A stretch of 64,000 nucleotides of DNA. It comes from Agroathelia rolfsii. Its lineage: Eukaryota; Basidiomycota; Agaricomycetes; Amylocorticiales; Amylocorticiaceae. The position numbers and the translations under genes are program-made. Under the pieces are notes generated by a model. It saw only the letters and a program-made list of their open reading frames with translations, made no database searches and was not told the origin of the DNA. Shown here piece after piece: positions 51,845-64,000 of this stretch (positions within the stretch are counted from its first letter, which is position 1; each line of letters begins with the position of its first letter). Location of the stretch: contig JABRWF010000004.1 in the NCBI GenBank assembly GCA_018343915.1, forward strand, positions 4,030,001 to 4,094,000, read 5' to 3'.

Positions 51845-54194
51845 ATGATTTCTCTGGCCTTACAAGCATTGCTGGCTAGTTCAGCCATTTGGCTATTGTG
51901 GCGCTTGTATGCAGCAACGCTGGCCAAATCGGACCTGCAAAACGTTCCTGGTCCAAAGATGGCCTCATTTTTCACAGGTGAAACGGCTATACTGTGATAA
52001 CGATATACACTAGGCGCTGATCTTGTCTCACGTGTCTAGGCAACTTGAAGCAGTATTTTGCTCCTGATTCCTGGGATTGGCATGCACAAAACATCGAAAA
52101 ATATGGTCGTGCCATGCGGCTTTGGGGTTCTTTCGGTTCGAAAGTACTCTGGATTTCTGATCCATTGGCACTTCATTACATCCTTGTCAAGGAGGCGTAC
52201 TCGTATGAAGAGCCCACATGGTTTTTAGAGTGCGTTTTTTATCCTATTCGCACCTTGACTAGAGTTTTGCCCACATTCTATTACAGGAGCTTAAGGATTA
52301 CAGTCGGCAATGGTCTTTTATCAGTTACTGGTGAGCAGGCTTTTAGCACTTCATAGCCTGGGATATTTCTGAATAATGGTATCTTGTAGGAGACCGCCAT
52401 AAGAAGCAACGCAAGCTTTTGAACCCTGTGTTCTCCACTAAGCATATGAAATTCATGATTCCACTATTCTATGACATCGCCCACAAAGTCTCCGATGCAA
52501 TTGCTAAACAAGTAGCGGATGGGCCACAGGAAGTGGACATGCTCCTTTGGGTTTCACGAACGGCGCTCGAGCTTGTTGGAATTGCTGGCCTTGGCTATTC
52601 TTTCGAGTCCTTTGATGGGCATGCACAACCTTCGCATTACACCAAGGCAGTAAAGGAATTTCTGTAGGCTGTCCCTCTTTTTCTGAAGTAACTACCTCTC
52701 AACATTTTCTAGGCCTGTTATGACTGAACTCAGTGTCTTTCGCCGTCTTCTTTATTTGACAAAGGGGACTCTGCCGGATTGGATTATGCGTCGTCTGGTT
52801 GATATGATCCCGTCCAAACGGTTGAAGAAGATGGTAAGTTTCATTTCGAATCTTGTGACTCCGACATCGAAGATAAAACCCTTACCGCATATTTGTAGAC
52901 GGGAATAGTTGACGTCATGCATTCAACTTCATCCGATGTGTTTCGTGAAAAAGTTACCGCCTTAGATGCATCAGATGAAGCCACAGTAAAACAAATTGGA
53001 GAAGGGCGAGATATCATCAGTATTCTGAGTGAGAAAAATCTCGCTTTGCCACATTCCCTCACTGGAAAACTCATATTCCTCAGTCAAAGCAAATCGGGAA
53101 GCGGCACCTGAGGATCGCCTCCCTGAAGATGAAGTTCTTGGCCAAATGTCGTACGTATTATGCCCACCATATCTCATAACTTGCTATACAAACATCATGA
53201 TCTTGCTTAGGACATTAATCTTTGCTGCATTCGATACCACATCATCAGCACTAGCTAGAATCACCTATTTACTTTCGCAAAACCAGGACGTACAGGACAG
53301 GTTGCGCACTGAGCTCTCAGAGGCTATGCAGAACGGGGACATTTCGTTTGAAGATCTTGTTAATCTCCCTTATTTAGAGGCTGTATGTCGGGAGACTCTT
53401 CGCTTGTAAGTTCAGCTTAGTTGACAATAATAGAGTATTGAAGTTGAATTTTTTCTCGCCTCAACAGGTACTCACCAGTTCCTCAAATTTCTAGAGAGTA
53501 AGCTACCACTCTTGATTTTTTGCAAAGCGTGTTGCTGAGAAATTGTGTAGGAGCCTCCAGGACGGGATTATCCCACTCTCCACTCCTATTATCGGTGCCG
53601 ATGGCAAAGAAATGAACAGTATTCGCGTACCAAAGGGAACTAATATTATGGCAGGGCTTTTAGCTTGTAACAGAGATAAACTCATCTGGGGAGATGACGC
53701 ACTTGAGTGGAAACCCGATAGGTGGCTGGAGCCGCTTCCAGAGAGCGTTGCGGCCGCGCGTGTACCGGGTGTATATGCCAACATGTGAGTGTTCCCGCTA
53801 AGAGCTTAAACATATCAAAACGCTCATCGATCATCTCCCATTTCTCAGGATGACGTTCTCAGCCGGCGGCCGGTCTTGCATGTACGTATTTGATGACATG
53901 CTATGCTTAGTAGTTTTGTTAAATGCTATTTTCGATTTAGTGGTTTCAAGTTCTCTCAACTCGAAATGAGTCAGTATCGAAAACATTCCTTATTTTCATC
54001 ATTTCCAATTCTCATTCTCATTGCAACCTTCTGCAGAGGTCGTGCTAGCCGTGCTCTTGAAAGCATTCGTATTTGAACCCGCTGAAAACAGGGAAATTAA
54101 GTTCAACATGGGTGCTGTTGTCTGGCCCCGGGTTGTAGGCAGTTCTGGCAAAGCGGAGCTTCCAGTCAAGGTCTCTTTGGCAAAAAGAGCATAA
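51845..54194 (+). CDS. Cytochrome P450 (P450-3, right arm)
   Basis: Near-identical partner of the left-arm gene at 20016-22365. In the coding exons only a couple of residue differences were noticed by eye, for example LLSQNQDVQDRLRTE against LLSRNQDVQDKLRTE, and introns match too. Same start (MISLALQALLASS), I-helix AAFDTTSSA, ExxR, PDRW and haem Cys loop, all intact. Both copies are expected to be functional. The identity stands out against the more diverged flanks and suggests recent gene conversion or strong dosage-related constraint. Substrate unknown. Confidence 0.9.
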
Positions 54195-54677
54195 GAGCAT
54201 TGAATATTTTCATTTGGGTTTCTTATTTATGTCAAACTATATCTATTGCATCTGGTAATGAAAGCCGTTGGGCCGTTGCATCGGAGCTTCAGGGTTAGGT
54301 TGAATTATTTTTCCACTCAGAACTATTAGATCCCTGAAATGACTGGTACTATGTAACTTGCTAAGATGCTATGGTGTCGGATCCGAAAGACTTGCCATAG
54401 ATTACTTGGATAGTCCTAGTAAGAGTCCCAGCCTCGGAGTTGCACCGATAATTTCCTCTTCCTCTTCCGAAGTTTTCTGGACTGACTCTGGAAACATGAT
54501 TTCCCGTTTTACGAACTTACACTGACACTGAGTTGGATCGGCTCCGGATCGTCTTCCCGTTGAAAAAACTTTTGGATTCTTCAATTACACTCGTCGTTCG
54601 TCAGTCGATCCACAGTCATAATAATGTGTGTCCTGTCCTGCAACTTGTGCATTTATTTTCATTGAAATAGAGCTAAG
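54195..54677. other. Intergenic region downstream of P450-3 (right)
   Basis: No gene. Aligns with the left arm (about 19515-20015) with more substitutions and small indels than the P450-3 gene. Ends at the CTAAG target copy (54673-54677). Confidence 0.55.
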
Positions 54678-54969
54678 TGTTAATATTTCAAACAGTATGA
54701 CTTTATTATTCTATACTTTCCTTTTCTCCGTACGCACTAGCGCATTACACGTTACATGACTAATCACGGAAGTATCTGTTACATATATCGATACACGTCA
54801 CACTACTTGCACCTCAGTTGCTTTATACCAACTGAAGTGTAAGTGCCATACCGAATTCTCCTATTTATCATTCTAACTCTCCCTAGTAATATTGTATTAG
54901 GTACATAATAATAAGAGTTGCTTTATACCAACTGAAGTTAATATTGTATTAGCTTTTATACCAATTACA
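54678..54969. mobile_element. Probable solo LTR, 292 bp
   Basis: Present only in the right arm. Begins TGTTAATATT and ends CCAATTACA (TG...CA), flanked on both sides by the 5-bp duplication CTAAG (54673-54677 and 54970-54974). The left arm shows one uninterrupted CTAAG (19514-19518, reverse strand). Internally a 23-bp block containing GCTTTATACC occurs twice, exactly 100 bp apart (54816 and 54916). No coding capacity. A non-autonomous DNA element with a 5-bp duplication is a less likely alternative. Confidence 0.75.
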
Positions 54970-55417
54970 CTAAGGACAGTCATGTAGTTATCCATTGATG
55001 CGGAATACTAGTATGTCATAGTACAGAAACGTCTATGAACACATGATCCGACCCAGCGGTGCATTGATTCGGATTACTCCTTGAGGCTTCTTCTCCCAGT
55101 CCTCCCGGGTCCCCGCCACCGAAGCCATTAATCGCTACCAATCACCGCACACCCAAGCGGTGGCGATTGGTGGCTCAGCTCGTGTCGGTTCTCGTGTTTT
55201 CATTGGCGTCACGGTATGCAGGGACAATCAGGGCTCTGCACTGTGCCTTCTCGCCACCATTTCACAGCGTGTTCCTATAAAAATAAAACTCTATAATTCT
55301 TGTTGAGACAATCGAAGTGGGGAATCCGAGTCCCCTCCATCCTCCAGTATGATTGCTCATGCGTTCCAGGTCCTTGTGGGTACTGTTGATCTTTGGGACC
55401 TCTGAAGTATTCTTAAT
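54970..55417. other. Intergenic region before P450-2 relic (right)
   Basis: No gene seen. Mirrors 19081-19513 of the left arm. Confidence 0.5.
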
Positions 55418-57627
55418 GAAAATCCGACCTCGACAGGCTTTCTGACCCTTCCACTGAACCATTTATAGAAGGTACGAAATCCTTTGCGATATGAGTTATC
55501 TTATATAAGGTAGGTAGTCTCAGCTGATACTATGCGCCCGATCCCTGGGATTGGCACGCGCATATCTCTACGTTATACGGGCGTGCAATGCGAATTTGGG
55601 GGCCATTCGGCAGCCGTTTTCTTTTGGCTTCTGATTCTCTTGCCCTCGATCATATCCTTGTTAAAGATGCATATGAATATGTATACTCAGAATGGTTCCT
55701 AGAGTGTATTTTATAAGAAAAGATGGTGAGGCATCACCTTGCGCTGATTGATATTCGCTCAGAGGCTTGATTTTGACTCTAGGGAAGGGTCTTTTGGCCG
55801 TTACGGGTAGGTTACAATGCATGATCGATGAATGTTTGACCGTATACTTAATGCTAAAATGCGGTATAGGCCGTAATCACGAAAAAAAAAAAAAACGCAA
55901 GATGTTAAGTATCGTATTTTCGACGACACATGAAGGACACAGTCCCCGATGTTGCTTATAGGGCACACGATGCAATCGCTAAGCGCGTAGCAGACCAGCC
56001 ACAGGAGCTCGACATGCTTGAATGGTCTTCCCTTCTTGCCCTTGAATTGATTGGTAGTGCCTGGCTGGGCAACTCTTTCGGTAATTTTGACAAAGATTCA
56101 AGTCAATCGCCATACGTCAAAGCCGTCAAACGATATTTGTACGTTACGTATAACCCACGGATAATACATTTTCGAGCTATTCAAAAATTTACAACCTCCT
56201 TCAAACCAGAACTACAATGCAATGTCTTATCAATTACCAACAATGCTACTATTTATCAGGAAATTGCCTATTCCAAACAGGATGGCAAAAATATTCATGG
56301 AAAGGTCTCCTTTCAAACGATACAGATCAATTGTGTGCATCATATTTCTTTAAGTAGTCACACATATTTGGTGTAGGCGCATATAGCCAGTGTTATACAT
56401 ACTACATCTGTAGGGATACTCGATGGAAAACTGCGAGTGATAGAATCAGGGGATACCGAAGCCATCAAGGGAATCGGTGAAGGCAGAAACTTGATTATTA
56501 TTTTACGTTGGTGGCAAGTCATAGAGCTGCGTGCTGTTCTAAGCTGACTTAGGACGTCATCAATCAAGGCAAACAAGGATGCAGCGCCCGAGGATAGAAT
56601 TACAGATGAAGAGGTTTTGGGGCAGATCTCGTATGCATCTTAGCTCAAGAAATGCAATAGTAGGGAAAATGCTCATCAGTATCATTACAGAAGTTTGACA
56701 TTCGCCGCATTTGATACGAAATCTTCTGCCATGTCAAAAACCATTCATTTGTTGTCACACAATCCAGATATCCAATGTAAACTGCGTGTAGAAGTCACAG
56801 GCATTTCCAAATGGCAATCTCGCACTCCCTTATCTGGATGCTGTCTGTCGTGAAACAATTACGAGTGTAGGTGTTCTCAAACCTGGAATCTTAATGCATT
56901 CGAGTTGAGTAAATCTAAACGAGTTGGACGCCAATGCTTGCACTCATGAGACAGTAAGTCCTTCGCCTCAATTTATTAATATTATTTAGCGCTCATGTGT
57001 TAAATAAAAATGTCGAAGATATGGTATTGCCTGTTTCTAGACCAATCATTTGTGCAAATCGCAAGGAGATAAACAGCATTCATGTCCCGAAGGGCACAAA
57101 CATCATCATTGATATTTTAGCCTCCAATACGGATAAGATCACATGGGGCGAGGACGCTCTGGAGAGGAAACCTGATAGATGGATGAAGCCTTTGCCTAAG
57201 AGTGTAGTAGCTGCTCAGATTGCTGGCGTCTATTCGAGTCTGTAAGATTGATTTGACATACACTGCAACAATCATTATAACACGTACTTTCATTCCAGCA
57301 TGACATTCTCTGGCGGTGCTCGGAATTGCATGTATGTATTAATGGCATCACCATTTCTGGTGAAAATAGCTAACATTCAGGTTCTGCCATGGTGGGTTCA
57401 GATTTCCTCAGCTTGAGATGAGTAGGTGGCACTCATTCTGCGTCATGATGCCTCTCTAATCCCACTGTTTCTTCTGCAGAAGTTGTCCTATCTGTTCTAT
57501 TATCTTTGAGCTTGCCAAAAACAAGGAAGTTAAATTTAATAGGGGAACAGTTGTTTGGCCTGAAGTCGTTGGTGGATCCGGCAGGCTCGAATTTCCTGTC
57601 AACGTCTCAGCGGTGAAATCTGATTGA
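55418..57627 (+). pseudogene. Cytochrome P450 relic (P450-2, right arm)
   Basis: Pieces in order: KSDLDRLSDPS, WDWHAHISTLYGRAMRIWGP, GLLAVTG, KRVADQPQELDML, an I-helix reading AAFDTKSSAMSK, ERKPDRWMKPLP and the haem loop. Here the haem Cys codon TGC (57327-57329) is kept, but the second Thr of the I-helix is Lys (AAA at 56719-56721). Short deletions of about 2 and 17 nt near 56800 break the frame, and a small deletion near 57505 breaks the C-terminal exon. It shares the old frame break near the TTHMK segment and the lost ExxR Arg (ETIT) with the left copy. An A run near 55882 is also longer here. Confidence 0.85.
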
Positions 57628-59468
57628 CCAAAAAAAAATAAAAAATAAAAATGAAGCCTTTCCAACTTTCTCTCTTTTTCTTTTTCTCCTTACCAAAATT
57701 TTGTTGCGGTACAATCCGTGACATTGTGACATGTGGCTACAGCTAGAGTAGCATCGATATTTTGTAATAGTTACTCATCCGTTTGACTCCGTACGACGAC
57801 ACTGTACGAGACAAGCGGAATTCTATTCTCCACTGAGACTGTGTTTGAACTGGTCTGAGGCTCGCATTTCATCACAAATTTGATCCCATCTATGCACCGA
57901 CAAACCAGTGTACTAATGCTAGTACCACTAGTGGTAGTAATACTATAGTATATAGTATTGTGTTACATACTGTTACGAATAATGCGACCCAGAAGCAATC
58001 AATCTAACCTCTAGTAGCTTTCTGCTAAGAGCGAAACCGACTGATAGAGTATAGATTGCACGGACTAGTATATCGCTGAGTGATAGTGATATAGTGGCGA
58101 AGAGATGGCCATAATGGCACAAGAGCTACCACAAGCTGCAGTACGTGACAACACAAGCGTTTTGAACAGAAAGTGATCGCTTTCACCCAGATAACACGTG
58201 ATTTCCTCGGCCTCTGATTCGCTGCATAAGCAATGACCTTTTGTTCTCTAAATTGTTTTTTGGTAGCTGATTTGACTACATAGTGGTATCACGCATGGTC
58301 GTTGCAGCAATGCTTTCATGATCCCCGACTCAACTTCAACATCAAGACTCCAGCAAGTCGCGTTGTGGTGTCGGCAAACAGGATTACGCGTCCCCACGGC
58401 CCAATTTCTCCAGCGCTTAAATTACGTTAAAAGTATTATGTCTGTCAGTGGATATTTGCCTACCGGTATATACACTACGAGGAGCTTGTCCGACTAACCA
58501 CCTCCGGTTCCTTCTATCTGGAAACTCGGTTCCGTCTGAGTCATTGGCCCCATCAGCATCGACTCGGCGCTCTATGTTTTCTCGGATACATTTCCGTGGG
58601 ACCGCACTAATTACTCTGCTATTCAGCCTTGAAATCCTAGGCTTGTGCTTTGTTATCATATGGTCGTGCTTCTCCTGCTACGCTTTCGGGTTCTCCTGAA
58701 GAGAAATACTCAATCTGTTTCTTATTATGAAATTATCAATGATCCGCCAACTATCCGACGATGCACTTCTGTCGTGGAATCAAGATTGTTAGAACACAAC
58801 GGTTAACACATAGCGCGCCCCACTAGCGGTTTGAAAACGCCGCTGATTCGTGCTCAAGCTCCCATCATCTGTTTTTAATATCCCTGCCCGACTAGTTGGA
58901 GTTTTTTGCCTTTGGGCAAATACCATTAATTGAATGACTATTATTTAACGGAAATGGAAACGTTTCGAATGATATTAGCGGACGTTGACGATAAGTCAAG
59001 GCTATCCCATATAGGTAATGGTTTGTCATTGCCAATCGAGATGATAGTACAATAATTTGATGACCGCCAGCTTTTCAAGAATTCAACGTTGAATCAGCAA
59101 GTACGAAGCCTCCTATACTTTGAAGCCTAATCTCATGGAGAATTATAAGTAAACCTAATCGTTGTTCATCCGTATAGCGTGTGACTAGTTGCAGACAATG
59201 AACTTTGTCATCCAGCCTTCTTCGCTAGAAATAATGTCTTGACTCATGCTGCGTCATATCGTAAGATCCCGTCCTTGCCTATCATAAGCGAGGTTCGTCA
59301 TTGTCCGCGCGGCTGGCCAGGGCATAGCAACTGAATTGACTCGAAGGCTGTGGGCAAGAATAGAAGCTGTGACCAATAGTTTCTTTTGCCGATAAACGGC
59401 ATATGGCGACCTTATAAAACATACAAGAGCATTTGCAGGTCTCACTCAAGTGCTTCACATCTGCGACT
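57628..59468. other. Intergenic region with empty LINE target
   Basis: Mirrors 14639-16846 of the left arm without the LINE; the unoccupied target is at 58288-58300. No gene. The CACTAGTGG palindrome near 57925-57935 and the P450-1 promoter lie here. Confidence 0.55.
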
Positions 59469-61793
59469 ATGGTTGAAGCTAACGAGATATTTCAACTCTT
59501 TCTAGGAGGATCCGCCGTCTGGCTATTGTATCGGCTGTTCAAGATTTTTTTCGCGAAGTCAGACCTTGATAATATCCCCGGTCGAGAAAACAGCTCGTTT
59601 TTTGCAGGTAAGTGGACTATTGCGAGATTGAAAGGAATGATGGAAGTCGATTGATCCGACATAGGGAATTTGCCTGAGTTTTTTGCGCACGACTCCTGGG
59701 ATTGGCATGCGTACAACGCTAAGACATTTGGGCGCGTTATGCGAATGTGGGGACCGTTGAGAAAGCGCGTCCTCGTGGTCTCAGATCCACTCGCACTTCA
59801 TTATCTTCTTGTCAAGGAGTCATACACATATGAGTTTCCCGTTTGGGTAACAGAGTATGTATAAATCAACCAAACTTAACCCCCAACTTACTAAAGTAAA
59901 AATTCAAAATTCAAAAAGAACCCTGAGGTTAACGCTGGGAGAAGGATTATTGGCAACAACTGGTAAGTGTACCATACGGCTCGTATTTTGTGGATGGCTG
60001 TAACGCTAGATGTATAGGTCACCGTCACAAGAAACAGCGCAAGATGCTTAACCCTGTTTTCTCGGCAAAGCATATGAAATATATGATCCCAATGTTCTAT
60101 GACGTCTCCCATCGAGTCAGCGGCGCCATTTCAAAACGCTTAGAGAACGGTCCGCAGGAGATTGATATCCTCGACTGGATTTCGCGCACTGCATTAGAGC
60201 TAGTTGGTGTTGCTGGTCTCGGGCACTCTTTTGACACTTTCGAGGAAGGAGTATCTCCATCTCCTTATCCCAAAGCTGTCAAAAAATTCACGTAAGCCCG
60301 AAATACATCTCTATAATTCAATTGCTAATAGTTATGGTTATGAACAGTCCGACAATGGATTCTCTCGTTCTGCACCAGCAGGCCCTTCCTTTAGTAAAAG
60401 ACTTGGTCCCGAATTGGATAAAGCGATTGTTTGTTCAACATTTCCCATCTAAGGACATCCAAACAATGGTAAGTTATCATGAGTGCTTCCTAAGCCCACT
60501 TACCGAGATTCCTATGTAGGGTCACATAGTCGATGTGATGCATTCTACATCCTTAGATATCTTGAATGAAAAACGACGGGCCTTAGACGCTAATGACGAC
60601 GAAATCATCAAAGAGATAAGTGAAGGCAAAGATCTCATCAGCATTTTGCGTAAGTAAAGACCTATGACACTAAATCACTGGCGACTGACTAGTATTAGTC
60701 CAAGCAAATAGAGATGCTGCGCCCGAAGACCGTATATCAGACGACGAAGTCTTGGGACAAATGTCGTATGTTGCAAACTCCCCTATCACATGAGCACCGA
60801 GCATAGTATTGACAAGGTGGTCTATTATTTCTCAGGACACTGACATTTGCTGCGTTTGATACAACTTCATCTGCATTAGCAAGGATTATTTACTTGTTAT
60901 CACGCAACTTAGACGTGCAAGATAAGTTGCGAGCGGAAATCACAGAAGCGTTCCAGAACGGCGATCTCTCATACGATGAACTCGTTGGTCTCCCTTACCT
61001 CGAGGCCGTCTGCCGTGAGACATTGCGACTGTAAGCCATCTTATGCATATTCACTCATCGGCTCGAAATTTGATCCATGAAAAATAGCTACTCGCCTGCA
61101 CCATCAATTTCCCGACAGTAGGTTGTTCATTATGGACATATGTTGAGGGTACTTAGCATTCACAGGAACATCGAAGACTCGGTTTTGCCCCTTTCCGTAC
61201 CAATCGTGGGTAACGATGGCAAGGAAATTGATAGCATTCATGTTCCAAAAGGCACGAATATTATCGCCAATCTTATAGCTTGCAACAGAGACAAGCTTAT
61301 TTGGGGAGATGACGCTTTGGAGTGGAAACCTGACAGATGGTTGAAGTCTTTGCCTGCGAGCGTCATTGATGCTCGTGTACCTGGTGTTTATGCAAACCTG
61401 TGAGTTCCAGGCTTCCATTTATCCGGTTAATCGCTGATATTCTCTACCGTAGGATGACTTTCTCTGGCGGCCCCCGAGCTTGCATGTAAGTTCAAATCCT
61501 AGATAAAGCGGTCTACGTTCTCGTTTTGATATTAACACTATCGCAGCGGTTTCAAATTCTCTCAGCTTGAGATGAGTACGTATTTTCTAAGACGCTTCAT
61601 CCAGTCATTTTATTGAACTAATGTATCTGCTACAGAGGTCGTCCTATCAGTTCTCCTTTCGACGCTTGTCTTTGAGCCGGCCAAAGACAAGGAAATTCGG
61701 TTCAACAGAGCGGGCGTTATATGGCCCGAAGTGATTGGTGGCTCTGGGAAGCCTGAATTACCTGTGAAGGTCTCTTTCGTGAAGCGCGCTTGA
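59469..61793 (+). CDS. Cytochrome P450 (P450-1, right arm)
   Basis: Partner of the left gene at 12320-14638. Start MVEANEIFQLFLGGSAVWLL; exons carry WDWHAYNAKTFGRVMRMWGP, WISRTALELVGVAGLGHSF, I-helix AAFDTTSSALARIIYLLS, VCRETLR, EWKPDRWLKSLP and haem loop FSGGPRACI-GFKFSQLEM, then a normal end (VKVSFVKRA). Splice borders are workable throughout and no lesion was found. Several percent different from the left copy at protein level, so the two may have begun to differ in activity. Confidence 0.88.
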
Positions 61794-62401
61794 TTGGTAT
61801 AGTAATATTCGAAGTTGGTTTATTTGCCTCCACCCTGCTGTGTTATCCTTGCATTATATGTGTCGTACAAGCAACACGTTGATAAACTTGCTGCGGATAT
61901 TATAAATATTATTTCTTCTCGAATTCTGTTCCTGTTGCAATTCGTTTCTATTTTCTAAAGCTGGATTGACTTCCTGACTTGTGCATGTGATATTAGTCAA
62001 ATGTATCAAGTTGATGGATACTCAGTGAATATTCCGGCTGTACTCCGTACTGGTGCTGGATTCTCTATAACTTGTCTATTTCTTTTGACCTGGCTTGGCT
62101 CAGCGTTTGGAGCCAACCTTTGAATGAAATACTGTTTTACTCGGGAACAAAATAAATAGTCACAAGTCAGGCGAGTGTGGGTAGTATCGATTACATGTGG
62201 ATTGAACTTAGTGCCTTTCCTCGGGAACAGAATACTATAAATCTAGGCGGCTATGGGTAGTGTTGATCAATGTATTTTAGTAGGTTGTCAGCATCTCCCA
62301 TTTATAGCTATGATTTAAGTTAATTATATACTTTAGGAGGCGTTGGTCTGGTTATTTGGCTGATAGGTGAAACCGGGCAGACATTGTCTGGCCCATTCAA
62401 T
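61794..62401. other. Intergenic region between P450-1 and COQ6 (right)
   Basis: Convergent 3' ends, no gene. Contains the mirrored imperfect tandem repeat (two GTTCCCGAG-type units, about 62140-62260). Confidence 0.5.
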
Positions 62402-64000
62402 TTATCTCCTTGAGAATCTTTCCAGCCCCTGTTTCAGTATGTCTGCAGCCACATTGCCAACCATTTTCGCAACCCGAGCACCTTGTGTAATCGCCTCAGT
62501 ACCGGCGCCGGCTATGTTCCACGCTTGGCCTTGAGAAGAGAACGGAGATGGAGGGCTAAACTTGCGGGCGCCGGCGACACCCATGACCGCTGCCTTAATC
62601 CAGTCTAGCTCGTTCAACACTTCAAGTCCCGCCGAGCGAGCCCACACGACGGGTTCAACCGTAGTCGAATAAAGCTTGTGCAGTTTGTCCACAATGGCCA
62701 TCATCGTATGGTTTTCGAAGTAGCGAGCGCGAGCGTAAGGCTGCAGAGCAGTGTAAGAACCTGTCCAATATCAAATATTGAGGATGCCGGGCCCATGTGC
62801 ACACCAAGAGTATATGGAAACTGACCAATGTCACCACCATATTTCGCAGCCTCTTCGATACATCGGACCAGAGCCTCAACATCGCCTAAACCCAAATTCA
62901 ATCCTTGTCCAGCAAGTGGATGTATGGTGTGAGCAGCGTCTCCAACCAGTGCAATCCGTTCTTGCACATATTCATCCGCATGGTTGAATCTCAGGGGGAA
63001 TGAGGCTGCAGTCCCCGGTTGGATGGCCGTCACAGCCGGTGGCACCCAGTAGGCATCTTCAGGAGGCAAACCTACATTAGCCGCTATAGAAGCACCAGAC
63101 GCCAAGGCAGAGCGTGCTGTAATTCCATGAGAAAGCTCTCGGAACACGATCTCCTCCTGTAGAGCACGGGCGTCGATAGGTTGTCCAAGTGCAATAGTCT
63201 CCAGAATACGATTATGCAAGTATCTTATAGACACTTCGGGAAGCCTGAATGCCACGTTAATCATGTCAACCAGTACCTGAGGATCTGCAGCCAGTAGCGC
63301 TTTGGCAAGCGGAGGCTTGGTGGACCAAACCAAAGAAGATCTGGTTTCTGAGAGGGGCAAGAATGCAATGGGCCCTGTGGGTAGGAATCGCTGGTATGCT
63401 GTCGTGTTTCCGTTGGGCGAAGTAAATGTCGAGCGTGGTTCGTGCTCCAGAGTCGCAACAATAGCTTGAGTATCGTAGCTCCACCCAAAGGAGGATATCC
63501 CCGCGAATGCACGAACTGGCGAGTTGAATCCATCGGCGCCTACTAATAAGCGAGTACGTAGAGTACGACCTGATGACAGCTTTACGATAGGCCATGAATC
63601 TGTGGATGGTAGGATAGCAGTCACTTTGGTATTATCAAGGAGCTCGGTTCTCGCAGTTGGAAAAGAGTATATATGCCGGAGTAGCGCTCGCTGGAGGTTT
63701 AAATTCTCCGTAAGATATGCCATAGAGCCAGAAGGGACTTCCAGATCTGAAGCGTTGAAGGATATGCGCGCGTCTGAGATGCCGTCCCATACCTGTCACG
63801 GTCTTATTGGTCAGTGCCGCGGTGCGAATGAGCTTTTTCTAGGCATACTTGCATATCTTCCATACGGCAAACTCTACTACCCTCAACGTGCCCCCATGCA
63901 CCAATTTCTGCTCTGATATTAGCCTTAAACTAGGGAATACTGACAGCGTGCACACCTGCTAGGAACGACCGAGATGAATTCGTGATGGAACTGACACGGT
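62402..64000 (-). CDS. coq6: COQ6-like ubiquinone biosynthesis monooxygenase, 5' end outside window
   Basis: FAD monooxygenase of mitochondrial ubiquinone synthesis. Visible exons: (beyond 64000)-63956 ending SSITNSSRSFLA, 63907-63849 (IGAWGHVEGSRVCRMEDMQ), 63792-62826 and 62760-62402. The long exon includes VWDGISDARISFNASDLEVP, LVGADGFNSPVRAFAG and the second FAD signature VGDAAHTIHPLAGQGLNLGLGDV. The last exon, read as GDIGSYTALQPYARARYFEN, then HTMMAIVDKLHKLYS, ends at 62402. Frame is open throughout, unlike the left copy. As ubiquinone synthesis normally needs one COQ6, this is likely the working gene. Confidence 0.9.

Larger units (their letters stand above)
51546..64000 (-). repeat. 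Right arm of the large inverted segmental duplication
   Basis: Reverse-complement match to 10124-22664, in mirrored order P450-3, P450-2 relic, P450-1, COQ6. Homology begins sharply at CACTTGCCTCAGATC (51546) and continues to the window end, so the outer limit is unknown. Differences from the left arm include the 292-bp element at 54678, absence of the LINE, several indels and many substitutions. Confidence 0.95.

Noticed and set aside
54678..54969. Miniature inverted-repeat element (MITE)
   Set aside because: The ends are not clear inverted repeats beyond TG/CA, and the 5-bp duplication with TG...CA fits a solo LTR better.

Overview
The window looks like nuclear DNA of a filamentous basidiomycete, most likely a mushroom-forming agaricomycete. 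Genes carry many short introns (mostly 45-70 nt, GT...AG). The repertoire is fungal: zinc-responsive C2H2 regulator, Zds-type protein, Sec6, MOZART1, glutamine-dependent NAD synthetase. There are several P450s of a fungal type and a fragment of a non-LTR retrotransposon. No tRNA, rRNA or CRISPR array was seen.

Layout. 1-9.8 kb: 3' part of an AP-1 gamma-adaptin gene (-), a ZAP1-like zinc regulator (+), a covalent-flavin amine/amino-acid oxidase of the sarcosine/pipecolate oxidase family (-) and a weak hypothetical gene (-). 9.8-22.7 kb: a broken COQ6-like monooxygenase gene (+), then three P450 loci on the minus strand, the middle one a pseudogene. 22.7-51.5 kb: a unique block with an L-amino-acid-oxidase-like flavoenzyme, DNA ligase IV, a forkhead regulator, MOZART1, a Zds-domain protein, mitochondrial Mn superoxide dismutase, NAD synthetase, exocyst Sec6 and a fourth P450. 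51.5-64 kb: the same three P450 loci and COQ6 again, mirrored.

The main structural result is a long inverted segmental duplication. About 12.5 kb at 10124-22664 is repeated in reverse orientation at 51546-64000, around a 28.9 kb core of mostly housekeeping genes. The two arms have diverged. The left arm alone carries a 5'-truncated LINE flanked by target-site duplications. The right arm alone carries a 292-bp TG...CA element, read as a solo LTR, flanked by CTAAG duplications. The empty site of each can be read in the opposite arm. COQ6 appears intact on the right (its 5' end lies outside the window) and broken on the left, where a short segment is loaded with C-to-T/G-to-A changes. The P450-3 pair is almost identical through introns, which suggests gene conversion. 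The P450-2 pair shares old lesions and has further independent ones.

Functional links: the P450 clusters are probably secondary or xenobiotic oxidation genes, but their substrates cannot be read from sequence. The core block is not a biosynthetic cluster. All intron coordinates were worked out by eye.
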